Source: Pezizomycotina sp. ARF18
Lineage: Eukaryota; Ascomycota
Length of the DNA stretch: 64,000 nt
Direction: 5' to 3'
NCBI GenBank assembly: GCA_002224055.1
Contig: AZLU01000013.1
Coordinates: 128,633-192,632 of the forward strand
Position numbers and translations under genes: made by a program
Shown: piece after piece, positions 48,646 through 59,269 of the stretch
How positions within the stretch are numbered: position 1 is the first letter of the stretch
Layout of the letters: the number at the start of each line of letters is the position of its first letter
Notes under the pieces: model-generated
What the model saw: the letters and a program-made list of their open reading frames with translations, nothing else
Databases searched by the model: none
Told to the model about the DNA's origin: nothing

Positions 48646-50003
48646 CTAGCCAATCATGCAAATGATGCCTTCCTGGTTAAATTCGTAAAAGAAGTCTGCA
48701 TTGGAGAACGAAGTCAGCATCAATTTACTTCATAGAATAAGATATATGTAGGATTTGTGCAAGTTCTTAACCGTAAAAAGTCCCCTTGGTCACATTTTAT
48801 TGCTCTTTCCTTGCCTAATTCAGTCTTGTCCAGTACCGCTTAACCTTCTCTTTGATCAGAGCAGCTAGTTTGCTCTTCGTTTTCTTCTTGTTCTCTCGTT
48901 TTGCGGCCTTTCCAAACGCGTTGTCTATATCTGCTCGGTATATCTTCAGCGTCGACATCCTCCATCGCATCTACCATCGCAGCATCATCCTCAGACATGG
49001 TGTCGTCCTCGTCAACGATGCTTCGGCATCTTCCATGGCCGTATCAGCCGTATCCTCTTCTACGCCTAGCGGAACTCCTGCTGGGCGCCACATGCGAGTT
49101 CCGCTGTATCAGCGCAAGCACGGCGCGATGTGTTGAAGAGAGCGGACATCGTCATTCTTTCTGATGAATGCTATGCGCAGTAAGCCGTCCCATTCTTCGT
49201 ACGATATATCCGGCCGCGGACCTTCGGCTCGATTTTCACGACGACGACTCTACCTGCGGCGGTGGCCGGAAATTCCCCTTCGAATTTTCACGACGACGAC
49301 TCTACCTGCGGCGGTGGCCGGAAATTCCCTCTTCGAAACCTTCATTAAATGTGTGACTTTTTGCCACATCTGTACGTTAGCAGAGAGCCTGCTGTACAAC
49401 GAAGAACCTGGCTGCGCCGTCAACCGGTCGCGAAACTCCTTTCTGAAACATCAGCACGCAGTCCTCGGGACGTTCTTGAGCGCCAGTAGCTTGAACCCAG
49501 TGGCGAGGAGATCTGGTAGGTGTGTTGCTGATGCAGACGTCGAAGGGCGGTAGCTCGGTCTTTATTACATCCCAACATATCTCCAGTCTCTTCTGCTCGG
49601 GTCGACCTTGAACACGTTTCGTTAATCGGCAGCCATACGGGGATCCATTTCCACGGCGATGACCTTTTCGCTTCCTTGAGAATTTTTGCCGTCAAGTTAC
49701 CGGTACCGGACCGACTTCGAGGACGACCTACAAAAAGACAGTTAGCACCAAACATGCCCCATTTTGTAGGAGAAGCTGAAGAACGCACATCGCTCTTGCC
49801 TTTAGGTTCGCCTTCTCTACTATCTTCTCAGCTATACAGATTTTTTAGTATGTGCTGGCCGATCTCCTTGTTCATCTGAAAATGTTGTTCGTTGCTTTAA
49901 CAGCGGCCGCGGCTGCCGCCGAAGACTCGCCATATGGTTCGCTGCTCGACGTACGGAGTCGAGCTCCCGCTGAACTTACGCTTGGCTGAATTGGCTTTGG
50001 CAT
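48646..50003 (-). CDS. DIM1: 18S rRNA adenine dimethyltransferase DIM1
   Basis: KsgA/Dim1-family enzyme that dimethylates two adjacent adenosines near the 3' end of 18S rRNA and is needed for pre-rRNA processing. ATG 50003 starts MPKANSAKRKFSG or the sister frame. NNIFRMNKEIGQHILKN, the SAM motif LEVGPGTGNLTAKIL, AVEMDPRMAAE-type acidic motif, LGDV and the catalytic NTPYQISSPLV follow. FQREFATRL, NRLSANVQMW and FRPPPQVESSVV come next, then EEWDGLLRIAFIRKNK. An acidic insert (about 48940-49080) precedes DNAFGKAAKRENKKK and LAALIKEKVKR. After an intron at 48771-48696, the C-terminus is FYEFNQEGIICMIG, stop 48646-48648. A tandem duplication hits the PPPQVESS motif. At least eight one-base shifts. 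Confidence 0.93.
49230..49333. repeat. 51/53-bp tandem duplication within DIM1
   Basis: Copy 1 is 49230-49280 and copy 2 is 49281-49333. Differences are CGATTTT against CGAATTTT and TTCCCCTTCGA against TTCCCTCTTCGA. The unit encodes the nearly invariant FRPPPQVESSVV motif, which family members carry once. Confidence 0.9.
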
Positions 50004-50463
50004 GCTGATCCTGAGGCGGGATGAATATGCTGAGCGAGTTTGGTGCGCAATATGTATTGCGAGCTTCTTTGCATACGTTGTACAATAGATGTGTAAGTGG
50101 ATAGTGTCAAAACCTTTGGGTCATGAAAAAGGAAAGAAGAAAAATTTTAAGCGTTTTTTGCATTTTTGGAGCTTTTTTCAAATGTTGGCTCCCAATTAGG
50201 AAATTGATAGTGCGGTCTGATTGCGGTCCGTGCCATTTGAACAGAGCCTCAACTTTTAAAGGGTTGTTTTTGCGAGAACGAAATTTTGAATCGGTCATTG
50301 TTCAAAAATACAGCGTGAATCTGAAAGTTTCAATACGACAACGGCCATTCTCCCATCCTCCTTTCCATCATCTGGCCACAATTCATCGCCATCTCCCTTC
50401 CATTTTCGCTTCCTTATCATTCCTTATATTCATCAGCAGCAGCAATCATAATAGGAATCGTTT
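50004..50463. promoter_or_regulatory. Bidirectional promoter region, DIM1 / PRP6
   Basis: 460 bp between two divergent ATGs. It has CT-rich sequence just before PRP6 (50340-50420) and mixed sequence elsewhere. A 114-codon plus ORF (50123-50467) spans it, but it has no family resemblance and overlaps the PRP6 start in another frame, so I treat it as chance. Confidence 0.45.
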
Positions 50464-53249
50464 ATGATGGAGGCTCCGGCCAACTACGTAGGTGTTCTGC
50501 AACAAAGGCTCCAAAATCCTTGCGAGTATTTGACTAACCTTCTCTTCCTCGACAACAACAGGTCGCAGGTCTCGGCGCGGGCTACGGTTTCACGACGAGA
50601 AGCGACATAGGTCCGGCACGCGAAGGACCATCGGAAGAAGCTATCGCCGCCCTCGCCGTCGCGCGCAGCAACTAGGGCAGGAACCCCCTACCGCATACGG
50701 AGACAAGAAGAAAGGCGAAGACGACGATGCCGGCGGCGACGATGACAGATATCAGGATCCTGAGAACGAAGTCGCCTTTTCGCGAGCGGGGCGTACGGAG
50801 CGGACGAGGAGGCGGATAGGTCCAGGGGTCGACGAGAGGTGGAGAAGACGGAAGAGCAGGCGGGAAGCGAGAGAAAGCGAGCGGGGGAGTACGAGAGGAA
50901 GAACCCGAAGATTCAGCAGCAGTTTGCGGATTTAAAGAGGGCGCTGGGCTCGGTTACGGATGACGAGTGGCGAACCTGGCGGAGGTCGGTGACTTGACCG
51001 GAAAAAAACAGGCGGACGAAGAAAACGACCAGATGGCGAGACGATTCTATGCTGTTCCGATTCGTCATAGCTGGCGCTAGCGCTCAAGGGGCGATGGATG
51101 TAACAGTACAGGACGATGGCGCGATGACGAACTTTGTCGACATCGGAGCTGCTCGCGACAAGGTATTACAGGTCAGGCTGGATCAGGCCGCTGGGGCCAG
51201 CGGCAGCGATTCTGCCACGGTGCGACAAACATCGATCCCAAGGGTTACCTCACCAGCCTGAACAAGAGCGTCGTACAATCCTCCGAAGCCGATATTGGAG
51301 ACATCAACGTGTGCGTGCGCTGCTCGAAAGTGTCATCAAAACGAATCCTAAACATCCTCCCGGCTGGATCGCGGCCGCCCGTCTCGAGGAAGTCGCTGGA
51401 AAGATTGTGCAAGCAAGAAGTATTATCGCCCGCGGCTGCGAACATGCCCATTGAACGAAGACGTCTGGCTAGAATCTATGCGACTGAACGAAACGATCAA
51501 CGCCAAGATTATCGTCGCGCAGGCCGTCAACACATTCCAAAGTCCGTAAGGCTGTGGCTAGAAGCCGCTCGCCTGGAAACCGACCCTAGAGCGAAAAAGA
51601 AGGTATTGCGGAAGGGCTTGGATTTGATACCGCAGTCGGTGGTTCTTTGGAAAGAGGCGGTCAATCTTGAGGAGAACCCCAACGACGCTAAGATTCTCCT
51701 GGTAGAGGGTTGAGCTTATTCCGCTTTCAGTGGAGCTGTGGCTTGCTCTGGCTAGGTTGGAGACGTTCGAGAATGCACAAGCCGTCCTGAACAAAGCTCG
51801 CAGGGCAATTCCGACCTCGCACGAGATCTGGCTCGCAGCTGCCAGGCTACAAGAACAGCAGGGGAATGCGAACAAGATTAACGTCATGAAGCGTGCCGTC
51901 CAGGCACTCGCGAAGGAATCGGCGATGCCGAAGCGTGAGGAATGGATAGCAGAAGCCGAGAAGTGCGAAGAGGAAGGAGCTGTGCAGACATGCCAGGCTA
52001 TATCCGCGAGACGTGGGCTGGGAAACTCGACGAGGATGACGACCGCAAGGATACCTGGATGGAGGACGCGCGCAATTCGATAAGTAGGGGGCAAGTACGA
52101 GACGGCGAGAGCTATATACGCGTATGCGTTGCGGGTGTTCTACCAAAAGAAGTCCCATATGGCGTGCCGCAGCGGACTTGGAAAAGAACCACGGCACAAA
52201 GGAAGCACTGTGGAGCCTGCTCGAGAAAGCTGTCGAGGCTTGCCCGCAGTCTGAAGTCCTATGGATGATGCTCGCGAAGGAGAAGTGGCAGTCGGGAGAT
52301 CTCACGGGCGCCCGTATTACGCTCGCCAAGGCGTTCAAACAGAACCCGAACAACGAGGACATTTGGCTTGCAGCTGTCAAGCTAGAAGCTGAAAACAACG
52401 AGCACGAAGCTGCGAGGAAACTCTTGGCGGAAGCGCGCAGCGAAGCTGGTACGGCAAGGGTGTGGATCAAATCGGTCGCGTTCGAGCGGCAGCTCGGCAA
52501 TTCGGAGGAGCGCTGGTCATCGTAAACGAAGGCTTGCAGCTCTACCCGAAGGCAGATAAGCTGTGGATGATGAAAGGGCAAATATACCAAGCGGAAGGCA
52601 AGCTGCCGCAGGCCCGCGAAGCATTCATGGCGGGTACGAAGGCGTGTCCCAAATCCGTGCCCTGTGGATCCTGGCATCCCGCCTCGAGGAAGCTGCGGGT
52701 GTCACCGTCAAGGCCCGTTCGGTCCTCGATAGGGCACGTCTTGCCGTTCCAAGAGCGACAAGCTGTGGTGTGAATCCGTCCGCGTCGAACGTCGCGCTGG
52801 TAACACGAACCAAGCCAAGATCCTCATGGCGACCGGCTTGCAAGAGTGTCCGACTTCCGGCTCCTCTGACGGAGTCGATCATGCACCTCGAGGCCCGGAA
52901 CGCAGCGCAAGCCCCGCATGGTCGAAGCCATGCGCAAAGTCGACAACGACCCGTACCTCTTCGTCACCGTCGCAAGAAGCTTCTGGGCCGAACGGAAGCT
53001 GGACAAAGCCCTGAGCTGGTTCGAGAAAGCTATTGTGGTCGATTCGGACAACGGTGACAGTTGGGCTTGGTAATGAAGTTCCTTATGCAGCACGGAACGG
53101 AAGAGAAGAGGCAAGACGTGCTTTCTAAGCTTCAGGTCACGGAACCTAGGCACGGAGAGATCTGGCAATCCGTAGCTAAAGCGCCGCAGAATGCGTCCAA
53201 GTCGATGGAAGAGGTACTCAAGCTGACGATTTCGAAATTAGAGGAATAG
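50464..53249 (+). CDS. PRP6: Pre-mRNA splicing factor PRP6 (U4/U6.U5 tri-snRNP)
   Basis: Bridges U5 and U4/U6 in the tri-snRNP. ATG 50464 gives MMEAPANY, then an intron at 50488-50561 (branch TGACTAAC) joins [20 protein letters not shown], the signature of the PRP1 N-terminal domain. [16 protein letters not shown] and an Arg/Glu/Lys-rich linker follow. From about 51300 the protein is an array of HAT/TPR helices: [96 protein letters not shown] and [18 protein letters not shown]. The last unit ends [20 protein letters not shown] 53247-53249. Total length, about 920 codons, is normal. Ten or more one-base shifts, with the densest breaks at 50640-51050 and 52640-53040. Converges on the pantothenate gene. 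Confidence 0.94.
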
Positions 53250-53800
53250 ACTGTACTAAACCATGATAATTGGTCTGTGGAGCGTTTGTCTTGTCTTGCT
53301 ATCGTTTATTTTTTTTTTTTTTTTTCTTTGCCGATAGAATTGATTGGCCTGCTTTAGTCGAGTTCAAGGTCAAATATGTACGATAAAAGGATATTGAAAT
53401 TTATGCTGGTGTTTAGAATTGGCGCATTAGATATCATCATACTTAGTGTATTACTAACAAAGAAAATTATGTTTTTCGTCACTTTTGGGTCTTCTATTTG
53501 CAATCCGCATTATTGCTGGATTTCTACGATATGTCCAATCACGCTTTAGCCCAATTCACTTAGTTATCGTGACAAAAATATCTTTGATATATGTAATTTT
53601 CATCAATCCTATATGATATGAATAAACTTGCAGGCATGGAATCCAGGCTTAAAAAAATCAAATCAATGAACGGTGATAAAATAAAATGAAATCAAAACAC
53701 AGATTCTCGAAGTACAGATAGCCTTCAAAAGATCAGAAAAACAAATTCGCTACAAGCAACCTCTATAACAACACCAATAGACTCCCCCATCGTAACAATT
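53250..53800. other. Spacer between convergent genes
   Basis: 551 bp of AT-rich sequence holding both 3' UTRs, with a T17 run at 53309-53325 shortly after the PRP6 stop. No gene seen. Confidence 0.5.
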
Positions 53801-55047
53801 TCACGACGTCTCATCCTTTCTCTTCTTCTTGCTAGCTTCGATCTCCCCTTCCGTTCCTCCAGGACCTTTTCAAATTCTTTGACGACCTCCGCTTTAACGG
53901 GATACGTATGCTCCGCTGGTGGGTAGCTCCTCGCTTTGACTTCCTTCGTGTACTCCGCCATAGCCTTCACGCTCTTATCAAACAGGTTCTCGTACGGCTT
54001 CACGAACTTGGGCATGAACCGCCCGCTGGGGAACATACCCAGCATGTCCACCTGCACGAGTACCTGCCCGCTCGTCCCGTTCCCCGCGCCTATGCCTATC
54101 GTGGAACGGACAGCGCGGACGTCACCATCGCCGCGATCTCAGCAGGTACAGCTTCGAGAACCATCCCGAACACGCCCGCGTCCTGCAAGCGCTATAGCGT
54201 CGGATAGTAGTCTCGATGCGGAAGAGGCGGTTTTGGATTGTACGACGAACCCGCCGAGGGCGTTTTGCCGCTGCGGTGTTAATCCGATGTGGCCGAGGAC
54301 CGGTATGCCGACGGATGTTAATTTTTAATTGTTTCTGCCATCTCGCGCCCTCCTTCGAGCTTTACGGCGGACGCGCGGCCGCGCTGGATCATGGCTATTG
54401 ATGAGGTGAGGGCGTGTTCGGCGATAGCTCGTAGAACCCATAGGGAGGTCGCCGACTATGAAAGCGGATTTACGCCGCGGCGACAGCGCGGCAGTGGTGG
54501 ATCATTTCGTCGAGGGTTATTTGGTTCGTATTCTGTTCAAATTATCAGATAATGACCTTAATATTAAAAAAGGGGGGGAAATTGATAAAGAGAGCTTCGT
54601 GGAATAACTTACGTCCATGCCAAGCACACATTGCCAAGCTATCGCCCACGAGCACCATGTCGACGCCGCTCTGGTCCGCCGCCAGACCCGACGGGAAATC
54701 GTGCGCGGTGACCATAGATATCGGTTCGCCCTTCTCGTAAAGCTTGCGCAGGGTGTTCACGGTGATTTTTTCCTCGTGGACAGGTCCGAGAACGACATCG
54801 GTGCGTGCGAGCTTGCCTGCGCCGGCGTAGAGCTGAATTGCCTGCGCAATTGCATCGGCGCTATGGCCTTAGCTTCCGCGGTGTTATTGCGGTTACTTAT
54901 TGAAGTTGCAGTTGCGAGCTGCCGGTGCTGTCGCGTGATAGAAGCGGCAACGTGCTGGGGTCTTGATACCCTGGCGCCGCAAGCTGCGCTGCGAGCGCTG
55001 CTCCGGAGGGAGCTTGTTGCGACTAAGCAGAAGCCGTGGGTGTTCAT
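53801..55047 (-). CDS. panB: 3-methyl-2-oxobutanoate (ketopantoate) hydroxymethyltransferase
   Basis: First step of pantothenate synthesis: adds a hydroxymethyl group from methylene-tetrahydrofolate to ketoisovalerate (yeast ECM31). ATG 55047 starts a long Ser/Ala/Arg/Gln-rich mitochondrial presequence ([18 protein letters not shown]). The mature enzyme begins [20 protein letters not shown], followed by [20 protein letters not shown] with metal-binding Asp residues and the family GDSLAM. After the intron at 54612-54533 come [25 protein letters not shown] (catalytic region), [48 protein letters not shown] and FVKPYENL. It ends [15 protein letters not shown] 53801-53803, a basic extension usual in fungal forms. 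At least six one-base shifts. The ATG abuts an A10 tract on the coding strand. Confidence 0.93.
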
Positions 55048-55049
55048 TT

Positions 55050-55083
<34 letters not shown>
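55047..55083. repeat. T10-A27 block abutting the panB start codon
   Basis: Plus strand T10 (55047-55056) then A27 (55057-55083). On the panB strand this is T27 then A10, the last A being the A of the ATG. Self-complementary in part. Confidence 0.85.
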
Positions 55084-55086
<3 letters not shown>

Positions 55087-55152
55087 AAGAAAAAGAAAAA
55101 GGGATATTGCGATAGGCGTAACGATATAGATGGTATTAAGCTGAAAAAATAA

Positions 55153-55183
<31 letters not shown>

Positions 55184-55186
55184 ATA

Positions 55187-55221
<35 letters not shown>

Positions 55222-56242
55222 AAAATAAAAAATTTTTTATTGCAATAGCTTTGCTGTCGTGTGCGCAAATTAAATAATGAAGAGATATATAAAGAGAAAG
55301 AAAGTGCATCCGGTGAAAGAAGGAGGCCCCCCCCCATTTATATTATTATATTTAATAAGCTCTTTTGCGCAAAAGCTAAATTATTATTAAGTAAATACTT
55401 AAGTACAGTAGTTAGCTAGATTTACGCAGATCCGGTCATACCGTTGGGCCGAGGCAAGGCAAGGACCGGAAGGCAAATTAATAAAAATTTTTACCGCGGA
55501 ATTTTTAAATTTAAATTTGTTTTTTTCTCTCTCAGCACTCGCTACTTATTAGTTTTAGTGCAAATTCGTGTGGTGTACAGAACATCACGATGTTTGTTTG
55601 TGCCAGACTGCATGGTGTTGAGGTCGTCACGCACCACTAAAGCAAAAAAAAAAAAAAAAAAAAACTTCAAAAAGGATTTATAATTTATTTCGGACATACG
55701 GAAATAGCTGGAAGACTCATTCATTCATTCGTCTTTGACAGATTAATTGCAAATCCTGATTTTTTTTCTTTTTTTTTTTTTTTTTTTTTTTGGTAGTCTT
55801 GGAAAGCTACCAAGTCCAACCCGAATTATATGGAACAGCGCACAAAGATATTCTCAAGCTTGTGGAAGGTCATATTTGAGGTATGTGGACCCTACTGATA
55901 AAGGTTCTATTATTATCGGTAGATGTAATAGGGAATGAAGGGATTTGAATTATGCAGTGAAAGGGATGAATGGGTAAGAAGGAAGTGATGGATATCACAA
56001 ATATAGAAAAAATAGCAACAGGATATCGAAACGGGAAGGGGTACCAAAAATGAATTATGGCAAATAAAGATGGTATATGATGAAGGAAAAGGGTAGACGA
56101 AATGATTCGAGGGGATTCAAGAAATATTTTAAGGATATTTTTTGGGAAAAAGTAAGAATAAGGAAAAGTTCTTTGATGAAAGGTCATATTACACTTCTTT
56201 CTTATGATCTATACCGAAATGACAAAACTACACAGTGTGTGT
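55084..56242. other. AT-rich spacer with AAAT microsatellite
   Basis: Holds an AAAT/AATA tetranucleotide array (about 55149-55232), A21 (55644-55664) and T23 (55769-55791). Minus-strand ORF 55870-56187 is Ile/Phe/Ser-rich and may be the untranslated tail of the membrane protein gene at 56243. No other gene. Confidence 0.5.
55149..55232. repeat. (AAAT)n microsatellite
   Basis: About 20 near-perfect tetranucleotide units with one interruption (AAATATAAAT near 55184), upstream of panB. Confidence 0.92.
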
Positions 56243-57239
56243 TTATAGCTCGCCGGTTCCGTCCTCCAGGCCCATCCAGCTCCTAAGGTACTTCGACTCG
56301 GCGGTACCTTGTATGATAAAATTCTGAAGCTCCTGCCAAGGAGGCTTGGGACGGCGGGCGTGGACGTCATGCAGCAGCACGATCATACTCACGAAGCAGA
56401 GCACTGAGAATACCTTGGTATTGGTTGAAAGCTCCCTATAGTCGCTAATGTTTACGCGGACTATCTGGAACGCGATGCCGAGAGCCTGGTGTAGATGATG
56501 GTTAGCAAGTGATTGAGTTTTCTCTCTAGCCAGGCTACCAGAAGAATGATATTGATGACACTGTACGCACAATGAAATAAGCACCCAAGCAGGGAGCAAA
56601 AGTCGTGAATCCCCGTTAACGCCAAGCACGAAATGAACGCCTTTGATGAAGTAGTAATTAACCCGCAGATGCATATAAGACGGATAAGGGTTGCTGCCGG
56701 AAAAGAGGTAATAAAGAAAATCAGCTCATCAAAGATCTATGTTGTCATGTAGCCTACCTAGAACCAAACCAAAATTTCTGACCATTAAGATCGCAGAATG
56801 GAATAAAATTGAAATCATACTAAAGGAGTGTAATGGACCAGCCTGGGAGAAGTGAAATGTTAGCCGCATCCACCCAGTGACTATAGAAAGAAAGAAGCCG
56901 GGGAGTTTCTTGTCGTGTGTAACGTACCACCGAGTCATGAGACTGTCTGTAAAACGAAAAGAAAAATAAGCAGCACCAGCACACTGTATATTATTAGATA
57001 GGTATTTTATTAGCAAAGCATTCCGTCAATTAGTTTTGTAAAGGACGCGTTGTGTAGCACGAACCCATAGTATCGCTAAATTGACTTCTTTGAGCGTAGA
57101 GACGTGTCTCGTTGACGGCCCCGATCCCCCACCCTTTCCCGTCAAAGTCCGGCAGCCAGTCCTGCCAGGCGATCCAGGCGCACTTGACGGCCCAGAGGAT
57201 GCTGGGGACCATGGAGATGCCCGCGTGAGGACGAGCCAT
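56243..57239 (-). CDS. Multi-pass membrane protein, possibly wax-synthase/Tri7-like MBOAT fragment
   Basis: Three consecutive minus-strand frames look coding. The first (57239-57030) starts MARPHAGISMVPSILWAVKC and contains DFDGKGWGIGAVNETRLYAQ. The second (57016-56729) carries DSLMTRWYVTHDKKLPGFFL and hydrophobic helices. The third (56674-56243) has more helices and ends PPWQELQNFIIQGTAESKYL then RSWMGLEDGTGEL. The GKGWGIGAVNE stretch and the Pro-Pro-W ... GTAES-YLRSWMG block recall the RGIGWNW and WPPLFGS-ES-SLRSFWG motifs of fungal wax-synthase-like acyltransferases. The catalytic His region expected after that block is not seen before the stop, so the gene would be truncated or misassembled. 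Introns near 56950-57016 and 56675-56730 are plausible. The upstream sequence to about 57400 may add an N-terminus. Confidence 0.4.
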
Positions 57240-58042
57240 GCTCGGTAGCGGGGTCGATGCCCAGCGTCACGGCGAAGCGAGGTGAGAGTAGGTCGCCTTG
57301 CCGTGCTTCGGCGCCGACCGGGGCCTCGTCTTGCGCACTAAAGGAGAAGCCAGTCTACTGCAATTGTACACGCAGCATGTGCAGCTGCGACGCAAGCTCT
57401 TGGAAATTAAATAAATAAATGTAGTATATAGAAAAGGTTGAGATATAAGATCTCGACTGAAAGCGAAGTTGCCGTTGAAGGAGCTCTTTATGCTTCGGGG
57501 GTTTCTTTGTCTACGGTGGGTGATTATCTGGATTCTTCCGGGTGCCCTTTACGGATTATTTTCGACGCGCAGAAATTACAAAATTCCGACGCTGGAAACC
57601 CTATGTCGCGCGGCCCGAGGCGTATTCGGATAAGTCAATGTTCGTCTGACAATATCGTCCCTCCCGTTCTTCCTCGACTTTCCAGTGATGTTGAATCCCT
57701 CCCTTTCTTTAATTTTAGCGTCTCCCTTCGATAGTCAGCCCTTTTTTTAGTGGAGTTTCGATGTTTTGGTTTGAACGCGGGGGTTAAATTTGCCGAGAGA
57801 AGGGAAATAAAGCGAAAAACGTGCTCTCCATTTATCTCTCTGCAGACGGAGAATTGAGTTTTTATTTTTCGTTTTATTTTAGAAGAAGGGGGAATTCTTT
57901 TTACATGTGCTCGTACTATGGGAAGCAGCCAATTACAGCAGACTTGAAATTCCACGTAATATAAACCTTGCATTTTCGCCCTGTTCTTCTCCCCCGGGAA
58001 AATCCCCGTAAGCTAGAAGGTTTTCTCTGTTCTTGCTCGGTT

Positions 58043-58079
<37 letters not shown>

Positions 58080-58310
58080 GAGCTAGTAGTGATGTGGTCG
58101 CGCGGCATTAATAATAGTAGGAGCAATGAATTATCTGCAGTTTTCACAATTTGAATCATTCACTTTTTTTCGTTCTCACGGCGTATTGAAATCATCATTC
58201 AAAAGAAAAATGCACCGGTAAACGACAATACGATTTAAAAAAAAAAAAAAAAAACTCCTTTGACTAGGATCCCGTCGCAAGGAATAAAAGAAAGAAAAGA
58301 TCACACAGCC
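57240..58310. other. Spacer between divergent genes with T34 run
   Basis: The GC-richer part at 57240-57380 may be the 5' coding end of the membrane protein. The remainder has unsupported ORFs (57438-57973), T34 at 58045-58078 and A18 at 58237-58254. Confidence 0.4.
58045..58078. repeat. T34 homopolymer
   Basis: The longest single-base run in the window, about 235 bp upstream of the BolA-like gene. Confidence 0.88.
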
Positions 58311-58959
58311 ATGAACCGGTCCCCTTGGCGACTGCTGCGCCAGCTGCCGCAGGCAACAGAGCGGGAGTAGCTTCGTATTCTAGCTACAGCCGACCCTAAG
58401 CGGTCACAAATCATCGAGCTGTGGACGAGAAAGCTCACGGTTACTTACGTCTGCAACGCCTGTCGTATACGAACCGCTACCACTGCTACCAAGCGCCGCA
58501 AAAATTTATCTGGTCGAGGGGTTTTGCAGCTGCTGCCGTCGACTCGGCGGAACCGGTCACGCCTCGAGCTCAGCAGCCGAACTTGAAGTTCCGAGTACCT
58601 AAGCGACGGCGAGCGGTTGGTGTTCGAGAAGCTAAAGGCGGCGCTTTCGCCGGCGAAGTTAGAGGTGAGTGGGATACTAAATTTTTCTCTCTCTGTCTCT
58701 CTCTCTCTTTCTCCTCATAACCGCTAGCTCTACAGGTAACCTTATCGATTTATTGCTTTCCTAACATTGAATAAAAAAAAAAAAAAAAAAAAAAGGTTCG
58801 GGACGTCAGCGGTGGTTGCGGATCCATGTACGCCATCGACATTGAATGCGCCGAGTTTCGAGGCCTGACGGTAATAAAGCAGCACAGGAAGGTCCAAGAG
58901 GTCCTCGCGGAGGAGATCAAGGGCTGGCACGGCGTAAACTACGGACGAAAGCTCCATAG
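58311..58959 (+). CDS. Mitochondrial BolA-family protein
   Basis: BolA proteins work with monothiol glutaredoxins in iron-sulfur cluster delivery; a mitochondrial presequence here suggests the Bol1/Bol3 branch. The N-terminal part has Arg/Tyr/Ala-rich RLSYTNRYHCYQAPQKFIWS then RGFAAAAVDSAEPVTPRAQQ. The BolA domain begins DGERLVFEKLKAALSPAKLE (about 58606-58664). An intron at 58665-58795 follows. Exon 2 reads VRDVSGGCGSMYAIDIECAE, the invariant FRGLTVIKQHRKVQEVL region with its His, and WHGV with LRTKAP, TAG 58957-58959. The start may be ATG 58311 (MNRSPWRLLRQLPQ) or a later one, because at least two shifts lie between. One more shift occurs before the C-terminal LRTKAP. The intron has an A22 tract directly before its AG. 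Confidence 0.87.
58773..58794 (+). repeat. A22 tract at the BolA intron 3' end
   Basis: Branch-like CTAAC at 58761-58765 is followed by TTGAAT, then A22 and AG|GTTCGG. A poly-A tract replaces the usual pyrimidine tract. Confidence 0.8.
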
Positions 58960-59237
58960 TGATTTAGAAAGTCAATGATGACTCGAGCGTTTGTTCTAGA
59001 CAGATACGAAACTTTCTGCACGAAGGCTTGGGGAAGGTATATACAATCATAAACAATACTTTTTTTTTTCCCTTTAGAATCGTTTGCCTTGTAAACGCAT
59101 GGTATTTATTTTATAATTGAGTGAAGGCATTTACATTCTTTTTCCAGAAGGATATTGCTAGTCTGAGACCCCGCAAGAGATATCCCATGGAGCATCCCAA
59201 GGTAGATAGTAACCAGGACATTTCGTATTTCCGTCCG

Positions 59238-59269
59238 CCCCCCCCCCCCCCCAAAAAAAAAAAAAAAAA
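59238..59269. repeat. C15-A17 composite homopolymer
   Basis: C15 (59238-59252) directly followed by A17 (59253-59269). It produces a spurious Pro/Lys-rich ORF. Confidence 0.88.

Noticed and set aside
58380-58480. Zinc-ribbon-like TYVCNACRIR reading
   Set aside because: It appears in a frame other than the BolA presequence frame and only one Cys pair is present.
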